Assembly (NCBI GenBank): GCA_035772735.1
Contig: JASDFA010000010.1
Location: forward strand, 138,015,001-138,079,000
DNA: 64,000 nt
Reading direction: 5' to 3'
DNA from: Datura wrightii
Taxonomy: Eukaryota > Streptophyta > Magnoliopsida > Solanales > Solanaceae
A program made the translations under genes and the position numbers. This document shows, piece after piece, positions 11,500 to 21,817 of this stretch. Within the stretch, counting starts at the first letter, position 1, and every line of letters begins with the position of its first letter. The notes beneath the pieces are model-generated. The model was given only the letters and a program-made list of their open reading frames with translations, searched no databases and was not told the DNA's origin.

Positions 11500-12090
11500 C
11501 TAACTCCGCACCGCCTCCTTCAGCTTCCTCAATATTGGATCCTCATCTTGCCTGGTTTTAACATCAACCACCAAGGACGATTCTGACCCATTATGTACAA
11601 CAATACCGCCATCGGTCGAGTCGATCAATATAACTCCCAGCCTTGCGAATCGGTGGACATCCTTCATCAACTCCTTCTTTCCCTCATCCACGTGGGACAC
11701 ACTTTCCATGGAGAGTCTACTAAGCGCATTCGCAACCACATTAGCCTTGCCCGGGTGGTAAAGGACACTCATGTCATAGTCCTTAAGTAATTCCAACCAC
11801 CTGTTTTGCCAAAGATTTAGATCCTTCTGTGTGAACACATATTGCAAGCTTTTGTGATCCGTAAATACATCCATGTGGACCCCATACAAGAAATGCCGCC
11901 ATATCTTCAATGCAAACACCACGGCGGCCAACTCAAGATCATGGGTCGGGTAATTCTTTTCATGGACCTTCAGCTGCCTCGAGGCATATGCTATTACCTT
12001 CCTACGCTGCATCAACACACATCCCAGCCCAACTCTCGAAGCATCACAATACACTATAAAGCCATCAGTACCCTCGGGTAAGGTCAACAC
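11500..12090 (-). pseudogene. RNase H of B
   Basis: A 196-codon open stretch contains FIVYCDASRVGLGCVLMQ, HDLELAAVVFALKIWRHFL, TDHKSLQYVF and YHPGKANVVANALSR. This is the full run of RNase H landmarks for Ty3/gypsy elements. It is preceded on the minus strand by the RT domain, broken near 12100-12220. Confidence 0.9.
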
Positions 12091-12222
12091 TGGTGTTGAA
12101 GTGAGTCAGGTCTTCAATTCTTGGAAGCTTTTCTCGCAAGCATCCGACCATTGGAATTTTATCTTTTTCTGAGTCAACTTAGTCAAAGGTGCCGCAATAG
12201 ATGATAAACCCTCCACAAACCT

Positions 12223-12990
12223 TCAGTAATACCCTACTAGGCCCAAGAAACTCCTAATTTCTGAAGGATTCACCGATCTGGGCCAATTCTCTACCGCCTC
12301 TATCTTCTGGGAATCTACCCTTATGCCATCGCCTAATACCACATATCCCAGAAATGCTACCGAGTTTAGCAAAAATTTACACTTACTAAACTTTTCATTC
12401 AGCTGACGATCCTTGAGGGTTTGCAGCACTATCCTCAAATGAATGGTATGCTCCTCCTCGCTCAGGGAGTATATAAGAATGTCGTCGATGAACACGATCA
12501 CGAACATATCCAAATATTTCGTGAACACCCTGTTCATCAGGTTCATAAAAGCTGCAGGAGCATTGGTTAGCCCAAAATACATAACAGCAAATTTGTAGTG
12601 ACCATATCGAGTCCTGAAAGCGGTTTTCGGGATGTCACTCTCCCGAACTCTGAGCTGGTGATACCCAAACCTTAGATCGATCTTGGAGAAGTACTTGGCA
12701 CCCTGAAGCTGGTCAAACAAATCATCGATCCTGGGTAAGGGATACCTATTCTTGACAGTAACCTTGTTCAACTACCTATAGTCAATACACATGCGAAGGG
12801 AACCGTCCTTCTTTCAAACAAACAAAACTGGTGCACCCCATGGAGACTGGCTCGGTCTAATGAATCCTTTATCCAACAAATCCCTTAACTGATCCTTCAA
12901 TTCCTTTAGCTAGGCTAGAGCCATCCTATAAGGAGGGATAGAAATAGGCTGCGTATCTAGCAATAGATCAATACTGAAATCAATTTCTCT
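12223..12990 (-). pseudogene. Reverse transcriptase of B
   Basis: The open piece 12223-12771 shows VTVKNRYPLPRIDDLFDQL, YFSKIDLRFGYHQLRV, and FVIVFIDDILIYS with an intact FIDD catalytic box. It then has the SFLGLVGYY block near the end. Upstream (12772-12990) the finger region is readable but has a TAG in place of the RQL-like codons near 12774. Confidence 0.9.
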
Positions 12991-13142
12991 TTCCGAAGGA
13001 ACACCTGGCAAATCCTCGGGAAACACCTCCGGATATTCGCACACCACCGGAACTGACTGAATAGTTGGAGTCTCGAACTCCACATCCTTAACCTAACTGG
13101 GTGGTACATGCATCCCTTAGAGATCATCTTCCTAGTCTTAAG

Positions 13143-13544
13143 CTAGGAAATAAACCGACCTACTGACACCGCCGAACTACCTTTCCACTCCAAAACTGAC
13201 TCACCCAAAAAATGAAACTCCATGGTACGGGTCCTACAATTAATCGAAGCATAACGTGCAAACAACCAATCCATACCAAGAATAATGTCAAAGTCAGTCA
13301 TGGCTAGCTCTACCAAATCTGTGGAGGTAACCTTATGCAACACAGTGACTAGGCACCCTTTATATATTCGTCTAGCTACAACTGAATCACCGACTGGAGT
13401 AGATACGGAAAATGGTTTTGACAGAATTTCAAGAATAACTCCAAAACTACTAACAATGTAAGGATTCATGAAAGACAATGTGGCTCTCGGGTCTAGCAAG
13501 GAATAAACATCAATATGAAAGACACACAACATACCTGTGACCAC
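13143..13544 (-). pseudogene. Protease region of B
   Basis: The open stretch has LLDPRATLSFM where the family has D-S/T-G-A, so the active-site glycine is replaced by Arg. The landmark FDIILGMDWLFARY follows. Length and position between gag and RT fit a retropepsin. The site change suggests inactivity. Confidence 0.78.
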
Positions 13545-13559
13545 ATCTGGCGAAGTCTC

Positions 13560-14764
13560 CTACTCCTGATGCGAGGCAAGGGCATAGAATCAGTTTTGGC
13601 GCTAACCGCCACCCCCACTGGTAGATGCTCCCTATGGAGTTGAACGGTCTAGAGCTATTGTTTTCCTGGTGGTCTGTGCTCGACCCCTATCATCACCCTG
13701 TCTGGCATATGGGGAAGCTCCGCGCATGTCCCCAGGTCTACCACACCCAAATCAGACATCGAGCCAAGCAGGCACTCCCCGGTGTGACTCTTGCCGCACT
13801 TCCCGCAGGCTGGGGAGGTATACTCTAACTGGGTGCCCCTCTGATCCTTAAACCCTGAAGCCCTGCTCCTCTGATCACCCCTGGGTCTGGATAGAACACT
13901 AGCTGATGATGGTGTTGGGGCTAGTGACCTCTACTGAAAATATGGACGGTAGCCATCGCCGGACCTTTGATGTGAAAACCCACGACTATCTATCGAAGCT
14001 CTCTTTTCCTCCCTCTCCCTTACATGAGTCGCCTCCATCTGCTGGGCGTACAACACTATGCGAGGAAAGTCCATATCCTAATGAAGCATGGCAGTCCTTC
14101 AATCCTTTTCTAAATAATCAGCCACGCCATGAACAAATCGGCTCACCCGCACCTTCTAATCCATCACTAACTCTAGGGCGTATTTTGACAATCGGGTGAA
14201 CTCAAGAGAATACTCCAGCACTGTCATCTTTTCATGCTTGAGGTTAACAAACTCAGCTGATTTCAAACCCTCATCTCCCGAGGGAAGAACCTGTCAAGAA
14301 AGGCCATGTGGACTTATCCCAACTAATAGGACCCACACCCGCTGCCCTGCTGTCCTTCCATTGCTTGTACCAAATATGAGCAACCTCTTTTAGCTAATAT
14401 GAGGCTAAGTCTACACACTCCCCATTTGTCACCCCCATAACCTGAGTGACCTTCAATATCCCTTCAATGAACTCGTGTGGATCCTCATCCACCTTTGATC
14501 CTGTGAACTCAGGAGGGTTCATCCTCAAGAAGTCTCTAATCTAAGTTGTCGCTGCATTGCCATTCTGCGAAACTTGTGCAACAGCCTACTGATTGACCTG
14601 AGCAGTCAAGGCCTGCGCCAACATCTGAATCGCCGCCCAAAACTCGATGTGGGAAGTTGGCTTTGGTGCCTGGGGCTCTGGAACAGGTGAGGCTTGCTGA
14701 TGCCCATGGTCCCGTGGCCTTCATCATTTCCATACCTCCTTCTGTTCATTCTCCTAGGAGCCAT
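13560..14764 (-). pseudogene. gag of B (broken)
   Basis: The probable start codon is at 14764-14762, opening with MAPRRMNRRRYGN, a basic N-terminus common in Tekay-type gag. A first zinc-knuckle-like motif, CGKCGKSHTGEC, is near 13775-13810, and a second, damaged knuckle (CGRPGD) follows near 13735. Stops and frame changes occur throughout. Confidence 0.78.
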
Positions 14765-14958
14765 AATTCTGCAATCACGAATCACACGAGTTAGAAGGAT
14801 GGAGAGACTTTTTATTGCACGACATACAAAATGAAAGAAGGGAACATTTCCTAAAACGTTCAGTAGCCTCTTCATCATAGGTGTGGCGCGCTTCACACCC
14901 ATGAAAAAGACTCTACCTAACACGGCTTTCAGACTCCCTAGGACACTTCAAACCTATG

Positions 14959-14970
14959 GCTCTGATACCA
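14959..14970 (-). other. Primer-binding site of B (initiator tRNA-Met)
   Basis: On the minus strand TGGTATCAGAGC matches the complement of the initiator tRNA-Met 3' end at all 12 bases. It lies four bases inside the LTR edge at 14975. Confidence 0.93.
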
Positions 14971-14974
14971 AGTT

Positions 14975-15875
14975 TGTCACGATCCAAATGTACACCCGAA
15001 TCGTAGACACGGGACAAGGGACCCCGAGAGACCCCAAGTCAACCCATGGCACATGCATTCAACTAATCTCATTTAAATAAACGAAATAGTAAGCATAAAA
15101 TGTTGCAGAAACGTAACCATGACATGGCATCAGAAAATACCAAACATTTACACAAGCGGGTACTACTCATTTGTCCAAAAGCCTCTAATACGTAAGATGT
15201 GTTGATGGGACAACATCCCCAACACCCGAATAATACTGAAACATAATCAACAGGAAAAAAATCATGAAACGGCCCTCGAAACATGAGGACTCACCAATAA
15301 GCTGATATCGTAGGCTAGGATTAACTAAGGATGAGGATGAGCTTGAGATTTGGACCCTGTATCATGAAACGATACAACATAGAAACTATGCGGTCAGTAC
15401 ATGAAATGTACTGAGTATGCAAGGTAAGTAAAACGGACATTTTTAAGAGTAAAGTAAACTCATAAATAGACCTAGGAGAAGGACATCATGCTTGCATCAA
15501 AAATCTTTGTAATAAAACATAAGGCTCAAGACTTTAAAATCATTCATAATAATTCGTTATCATAATCGTAATTAACTATATCAAAATACAACTTGAGCCA
15601 ACAACATAAACATAACAATTCATAAAACATGTGGAACAATGGGAGGACTCATCATAACTGACACCATCATGGTAGAGCCTTTCATGATGCCCCACTGTCT
15701 CGCTCAAGTGGGCAGAGCCGACCCTGGCTTGCTAGGCGAGGGTCGTGCATAAGGCGTGATATCACATTTGAGGGTATCATTATTAATACATCATATCATT
15801 TACAACCCACGGTGGCACATGGTTATGAGACACCGGCGTAGTCCTTTGAACACCAGGCTGCTTGGTGCTAGACAC
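14975..15875 (-). repeat. 5' LTR of element B, part 1
   Basis: It starts TGTCACGATCC and matches 7687-8576 of the other LTR. It stops at the GACAC target (15871-15875) of element C and resumes at 21823. The hairpin near 15357-15377 is present with its outer pair lost. Confidence 0.92.
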
Positions 15876-17312
15876 TGATCACGGGCAAAAATATATGCCC
15901 GAGATAGGCTTTATGACTTAAATTAGTCTTGTTTAGCTAAGTTATCGTATACATTTTCATGTAATTTTAGATAAAGTAAAGATATGTGCTAACCAACATG
16001 ATTAGCCTTTGTTTTGTAGGTTTTGATGACTTTTGAGCAACTAATCCATGAGTTGGTGAAGTAGAGGCTTGGAAACGGAATCAACACATGAACGTCGGCA
16101 AAGAGGAGGCACAAAATAGCCCACCGGCGCGTCGACAAGGTGCCACGGCAGGCAGGCCGCTCACAACAGCCCACCTGCGCGTTGGCAACGTGCCACGGCA
16201 GGTGGCCTCCGCGACCAAGGGCCTCCAACGCGCTGCCCAAGCAGCGTGACATGCTGCCAACACGGCAGGGTGCTGCCTGGGCCATTTTCGGGTGATTTTC
16301 CAGAGGGCTTCCGCGTCCGTAGCGTGTCACGGAGGCTGTGCTCCGCGATGCACTCCGTGACACATTGCTTGTTATTCCGGGAAAGAGTCCTACTACTATA
16401 AATAGCACACTTAGGTTTATTTTTCATAGTTCAGACTTGGTGGAGCAAGGACGTGGGTTACAGGCAGTTGAGGGACGAAAAAGCTAAGGGTTTTTCTCTC
16501 TTTCTTTCTTCTTTCAATCAATTGTTTGTATGATTAACACTTGTTTTAGGATGATTAATCCACAAATGAGTGGCTAATTCTCTTTCTTGCTGAGGTTATG
16601 AACAATGGTGATGAATTTTGATTATTGAATTGTATGGTTTTTCATCTTCTTCTTCCATGTTGTTCTATTAATTCTTGTTTCTACTGCATTAGTGTGTGGC
16701 CGACATTAATATATATCTAAAAAGTCCAATTTCACTCAAGAGAGCACGAAATTGGAAAGTTGTGAATTAATAGGGTATTGTTCTTAACTTGATTTGGGAA
16801 AATTGGGTTTTGATGTGCTTTCCTGATAGAAATATACTTGAAAGCCGTATTAGTCAATTTAGGAACCGGAATTGTATTGCTAGGTCATAAATTGCATTTG
16901 ATCACAGAACTGTAGACGAATGGTTTATGATTCTAAAGTGAGATTAAATACGAGAGTTTTAATCTCTAGGCTAATGTTCTTGGCTAGCAACAGGAAGAGA
17001 AGATTAACCAAATTACGATTATAATCAAGTTCATTACTTGTTCTTAACCTTGGCATGCTCATATCCATAGTTTCAATTCAAAGTAGATATTTGTTAATAG
17101 TTTTAGTATATAATTTATAAACAAAAATTATTTAACTTGTGGTTACGTTGTTGTCAGCATAATTAGAAGTAAGCTAGAATATAGTATACTTAAGCAATTT
17201 TACTTATCCAGAGTCTCCTTGGTTCGATACTTGGCTTACTTAGCCACTTTATTACTTGTTTGACCACGTGCACTTGCGTGTCGGTTTTAACCTATACCAA
17301 ACCCACCGAACA
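15876..17312 (+). repeat. 5' LTR of element C
   Basis: 1437 bp, TG...CA ends, colinear without gaps with 20381-21817. A GC-rich block (16080-16370) includes an 11-bp inverted repeat GTGTCACGGAG/CTCCGTGACAC (16324-16334 and 16353-16363), just upstream of a TATA box. Long frames in this GC-rich block are not supported as genes. Confidence 0.95.
16397..16405 (+). promoter_or_regulatory. TATA box of element C 5' LTR
   Basis: TATAAATAG is a strong plant TATA box, about 520 bp into the LTR and just after the inverted repeat. The same box is at 20902-20910 in the 3' LTR, and a homologous TATAAATT lies in the LTR of element D near 24965. Transcription would start about 30 bp downstream. Confidence 0.75.
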
Positions 17313-17318
17313 AGTTTT

Positions 17319-17336
17319 TGGCGCCGTTGCCGGGGA
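17319..17336 (+). other. Primer-binding site of C (tRNA-Asp)
   Basis: TGGCGCCGTTGCCGGGGA fits all 18 bases of the complement of the 3' end of plant tRNA-Asp(GTC) plus CCA. Use of tRNA-Asp is typical of Athila-group elements. It begins seven bases after the LTR. Confidence 0.85.
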
Positions 17337-17469
17337 GACTTGGTAATTGGTGAAATTGTTTTAAGTGTAAATTTACTATATTTTTTACTCAAGTGCTGAC
17401 AACTTAGTCTTAGTGTTTGTTTTAATTCTTTTGCATTTTACTTTTTCTTTTTCGAATACCCTTATTGAC

Positions 17470-18417
17470 ATGACATCGTGGAATATAAATGGTTTCAATG
17501 GTGGATACTCATCTTTTAGTGAATCTTGTCTGAATTGCGGAGGACACCACTTGTGGCAACAATGTAACACGTGCAATATAAGTGGTGGTCAAGATGGCCA
17601 TTGGGATGGCTGTCCGAATGCATATTCCCCTCCCCCAAGCCCCTACTATGATCCTTCTGTTGTTTTTGCTGAATACAGGCATGCTGAAAATGAGGACTTG
17701 GGACGCCAAGCTCGAATAGAAGACATGCTGAAACAACTCTTGGAGCAATCAGAAGCAATGAAGGAGGCGATGGCAGTATTGAGAATTCAGCAAGAAGAGA
17801 ATGCAGAGGCTCTAGAAAGGATGAGCATCAAATTCACAGAGATGATCGCTGAAGCTGAAGCGTGTGATAAATCGCAGGCAACAGTTTTAACCGATATTCA
17901 AGAGGAACTACAAGAGGAAGACATGGGTGAATTTTTGGATGAAGCCCAACAATTAGAATCTCTTGAGTGTCCCCGTGATGGGCTCAAACTTATGGAAAAT
18001 CTATTCGTGAAAGAAGAGATAGAGTACCCCCCATTTGACGTTAATGGAGAGATAGATGTCTATGCTGAGAAGGTGTATACAAGTAAGGAGGTCAAGCAAA
18101 AGGCATTTTCAGAGTTGAGGTTTATTGGACCACACTCGAAGCATTTCTCAACATTAAGTTTGGTTGACAACATAGAAAGAGAGTCTTCCAAGCTCATAGA
18201 GAAATGTCTAGAGGAGGACCAAGCACCATATATTTTGAAATTTGCCAACGCGAAGAGACAAGATGACTTCACTTACTTAAGGGCCAATAGGTTCAAAAGG
18301 CAATATCTACTGTTTGGTCCTTACAATTTTTCACCACCACCCCTGGAGCATAATAGGAAATTAGATAAGAAATTAGGGGTGAGATTCATATCCTCAAGGT
18401 GGAGGAAAAAGTGGTGA
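17470..18417 (+). CDS. gag-like protein of element C (315 aa, intact frame)
   Basis: This is the only open frame of the element. The frame is open from 17413, but the ATG at 17470 (MTSWNINGFNGG) is preferred because the extra 19 residues are a hydrophobic stretch unlike a gag start. Near the N-terminus, CLNCGGHHLWQQC (C-x2-C-x3-H-x4-C) resembles the CxxCGGxH knuckle of Athila-type gag but is one residue short, and a second Cys/His cluster, CNTCNISGGQDGHWDGC, follows at once. Residues about 90-180 are charged and rich in Glu, Lys and Leu (MLKQLLEQSEAMKEAM), probably a coiled coil. The basic C-terminus ends FISSRWRKKW. I see no capsid core that I can name. A role in RNA binding or packaging in trans is inference. 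Confidence 0.75.
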   Translation: MTSWNINGFNGGYSSFSESCLNCGGHHLWQQCNTCNISGGQDGHWDGCPNAYSPPPSPYYDPSVVFAEYRHAENEDLGRQARIEDMLKQLLEQSEAMKEAMAVLRIQQEENAEALERMSIKFTEMIAEAEACDKSQATVLTDIQEELQEEDMGEFLDEAQQLESLECPRDGLKLMENLFVKEEIEYPPFDVNGEIDVYAEKVYTSKEVKQKAFSELRFIGPHSKHFSTLSLVDNIERESSKLIEKCLEEDQAPYILKFANAKRQDDFTYLRANRFKRQYLLFGPYNFSPPPLEHNRKLDKKLGVRFISSRWRKKW

Positions 18418-18424
18418 AACTTGG

Positions 18425-18489
18425 TACGTCGTGCCGCGACGTAAAATTAGGCGCTGCTTGGGAGGCAACCCAAGGGTACCACAGGTACC
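18425..18489 (+). other. Three-hairpin block just after the gag stop of C
   Basis: Starting 7 nt after the TGA, there are three units in a row. The first has arms TACGTCG and CGACGTA (18425-18443). The second has CTTGGG and CCCAAG around AGGCAA (18457-18474). The third is a pair of GGTACC palindromes (18475-18480 and 18484-18489). Similar GGGAGGCAACCC sequence is, to my knowledge, common after coding regions in Athila-like elements. Function is unknown. Confidence 0.65.
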
Positions 18490-20380
18490 ATTTTAATTTC
18501 TTGCAGTTGAGTTAGTTTTTGTTTATTTTCATCTTGTGTTGTTTTGGTGGAAAGTTAAGCGCAGATGGAGGGGAAGTCTGAGTACCCGTGGAGGAGGAAG
18601 CTAACAAGCATGGAAGAGAAAAAGTGTGGGGTCGAACACCCACTTGTGCAAAGTTGAAGAAAGGCATGTTGTTAGCTAGGCCTAAAGGCCCCAGGGAGTA
18701 TTTCTCACCCTTTTTAAATTTTAATTTGATGCTATGAGGACATAGCATGATTTAAGTGTGGGGTGAGGGAAATTTCAAAAATTTTTGTTTTGCTTAACGA
18801 TTTTTGGTGAATGTAATGCTTGTGAGAAATTTGAAAATTTTGAAAAATTTTTATGAATCAAGCATGACTTCATCACCCGTTGGTTTTTCTTGTCGGTTCT
18901 TTTCCGACGGGGGGTTCTTTGAACCGAAGAATAAAAAAAAAATTTCTTTCTTTCCTTCGTCTGTATATAATGTTTTTAGTCATAGTTAAGGACTGTTTCC
19001 GACGATGGATGGATGACGACCGTCTTGAGGAAAAATTAGTCGATAGGTTTTGGGTTTTTGAAACCATAACTAATTGGTGCTTGATGTTCTTGTTATGTGC
19101 TATACGTGATTGTAAGATGCAAGTATGTTCAGTGTGAAGCATGCAAGTGTATAACTTTGTTTGAGACACTTAGGCTCTTGAATTTGACTCAATATGATGG
19201 AAGCTTAATTCTGAATTCTTGTGATTAGCTGAGTAAGAGTCTACTGATTGTGTCTTGATTTGAGCATGTGCCATGAGTGTAAGGTTTTTGAGTATTCTGT
19301 GCTATTATGAAATGTGTAGAACTTGCCTGGTGTGTATATAAAACGAAATGAAGGATGTGAATTGTAGGAGATGATTTAGGCATTTCTTTGAATGAACCAA
19401 ACTTTTATCCCTCATTATACCTACCTTGAAAAATTAATCCTAGTTAACCCCATTGAGCCTTGAGCCTATTCTTTGACAGCTGCAACATAAGCTTAATCCT
19501 TTTTCTTTCATTAGCCTTGAATTTGAACCAAAATTCCTAAGCGCTTAAAGGAAAAATCCGAAAGAGTAAAGGAGTGAGAAGAATGAAAAAGAAGGGAAAG
19601 TAGCAATTATAAAAGTTGAGAAAGGTCGAGGGTGCACTTGTTTGAATATGGGTGAGTATTAGTAGGGAGTAAGAAAATAAATAAATGAAAAGCTATGTAT
19701 AGAACTCCCTACTAATAAGCTAAAAGTGCCGAAAGAAATGGGGGAACAAAAGAGGAAAAAGAAAACTAAAAGGAGAAAAAGGTGAAGTAAGGGAAGGGAA
19801 GTTTGTAATGAAGGCGTGATGTATTAAAAGCGCTTAGGAAAGATAGTCACTATTACTGATCACAATAGTACCTACCCGCACCTGAGTTACATTACAACCT
19901 AAAAAGTCCTACTTGATCTTACATTCATACATCCTTAAATTAGTGGAATAAAACACTAAGGGCAAGCTTATGGGTCATTACATGATGCATGTGAATTCTT
20001 TGTGAGAGTGAGTGAAATTCTATGCATGTACCCACACATGTTGTGATATAAAAATTGTTTTTGCATGTGAAAATGGGTAACTTTCTTTCCGTGAGGGGCA
20101 CATGTTGAAGGAAGGATATAAATCATGTGGGATTTCTTAGTCAGTTGATTTGCATGAGTTTGCTAAAATTGAGAGTCTATTCTTGAGGTTAAGAAGTCTT
20201 AACATAGTGGTACTTCATTTCAATGATCAAATCAGGCATGCTCTATTTTTAGCTTGTATCTTACGTAATCATTATAGCCGTAACTTGAATTATCTTGCTA
20301 AATTAGTTATGTGGGAGTCTCCATATGCATGATATGTAAAAGGTTGTTCGAGGACGAACAAGGCTTTAAGTGTGGGGTTG
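18490..20380 (+). other. Non-coding tail of C
   Basis: About 1.9 kb without a supported gene, with purine-rich stretches (19550-19810). From about 19905 it is clearly related to the tail of element D (23884-24355). It ends with stem TTGTTCG-AGGA-CGAACAA (20344-20361) and the polypurine tract AAGTGTGGGG (20368-20377). Confidence 0.75.
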
Positions 20381-21817
20381 TGATCACGGGCAAAAATATA
20401 TGACCGAGATAGGCTTTATGACTTAAATTAGTCTTGTTTAGCTAAGTTATCGTATACATTTTCATGTAATTTTAGATAAAGTAAAGATATGTGCTAACCA
20501 ACATGATTAGCCTTTGTTTTGTAGGTTTTGATGACTTTTGAGCAACTAATCCATGAGTTGGTGAAGTAGAGGCTTGGAAACGGAATCAACACGCGAACGT
20601 CGGCAAAGAGGAGGCACAAAACAGCCCACCAGCGCGTCGACAAGGTGCCACGGCAGGCAGGCCGCTCACAATAGCCCACCTGCGCGTTGGCAACGTGCAA
20701 CGGCAGGTGGCCTCCGTGACCAAGGGCCTCCAACGCGCTGCCCAAGCAGCGTGACACGCTGCCAACGCGGCAGGGTGCTGCCTGGGCCATTTTCGGGTGA
20801 TTTTCCAGAGGGCTTCCGCGTCCGTAGCGTGTCATGGAGGCCGTGCTCCGCGATGCACTCTGTGACACGTTGCTTGTTATTCCGGGAAAGAGTCCTACTA
20901 CTATAAATAGCACACTTAGGTTTATTTTTCATAGTTCAGACTTGGTGGAGCAAGGACGTGGGTTACAGGCAGTTGAGGGACGAAAAAGCTAAGGGTTTTT
21001 CTCTCTTTCTTTCTTCTTTCAATCAATTGTTTGTATGATTAACACTTGTTTTAGGATGATTAATCCACAAATGAGTGGCTAATTCTCTTCCTTGCTGAGG
21101 TTATGAACAATGGTGATGAATTTTGATTATTGAATTGTATGGTTTTTCATCTTCTTCTTCCATGTTGTTCTATTAATTCTTGTTTCTACTGTATTAGTGT
21201 GTGGCCGACATTAATGTATATCTAAAAAGTCCAATTTCACTCGAGAGAGCAAGAAATTGGAAAGTTGTGAATTAATAGGGTATTGTTCTTAACTTGATTT
21301 GGGAAAATTGGGTTTTGATGTGCTTTCCTGATAGAAATATACTTGAAAGCCGTATTAGTCAATTTAGGAACCGGAATTGTATTGCTAGGTCATAAATTGC
21401 ATTTGATCACAGAACTGTAGACGAATGGTTTATGATTCTAAAGTGAGATTAAATACGAGAGTTTTAATCTCTAGGCTAATGTTCTTGGCTAGCAACAGGA
21501 AGAGAAGATTAACCAAATTACGATTATAATCAAGTTCATTACTTGTTCTTAACCTTGGCATGCTCATATCCATAGTTTCAATTCAAAGTAGATATTTGTT
21601 AATAGTTTTAGTATATAATTTATAAACAAAAATTATTTAACTTGTGGTTACGTTGTTGTCAGCATAATTAGAAGTAAGCTAGAATATAGTATACTTAAGC
21701 AATTTTACTTATCCAGAGTCTCCTTGGTTCAATACTTGGCTTACTTAGCCACTTTATTACTTGTTTGACCACGTGCACTTGCGTGTCGGTTTTAACCTAT
21801 ACCAAACCCACCGAACA
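20381..21817 (+). repeat. 3' LTR of element C
   Basis: 1437 bp, TGATCACGGG to CCGAACA, colinear with the 5' LTR without indels. TATA box TATAAATAG at 20902-20910. The 11-bp inverted repeat upstream of it is imperfect in this copy (GTGTCATGGAG and CTCTGTGACAC). Confidence 0.95.

Larger units (their letters stand above)
15876..21817 (+). mobile_element. Element C: young Athila-like non-autonomous (gag-only) LTR retrotransposon
   Basis: 5942 bp, bounded by TGATCACGGG and CCGAACA, with target duplication GACAC (15871-15875 and 21818-21822). Both LTRs are exactly 1437 bp. I count about 20 differences by eye (roughly 1.4 percent), almost all transitions, so it is the youngest insertion in the stack. 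The 3068-bp interior holds a tRNA-Asp primer site, one open gag-like frame and a long non-coding tail ending in a polypurine tract. There is no protease, RT, RNase H or integrase, so its movement would need proteins from a relative. The primer site and tail layout suggest the Athila group (inference). Confidence 0.93.

Noticed and set aside
10780..12081. Plus-strand frames opposite the pol of B
   Set aside because: They are shadows of the minus-strand integrase, RNase H and RT, whose protein motifs are clear.
17319..17336. tRNA-Asp gene fragment
   Set aside because: Only the complement of the tRNA 3' end is present, directly after an LTR. It is a primer site.
15989..20913. 139-codon and 110-codon frames in the GC-rich LTR block of C
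   Set aside because: They occur in LTR DNA. High GC explains the lack of stops, and the frames resemble no protein I know.
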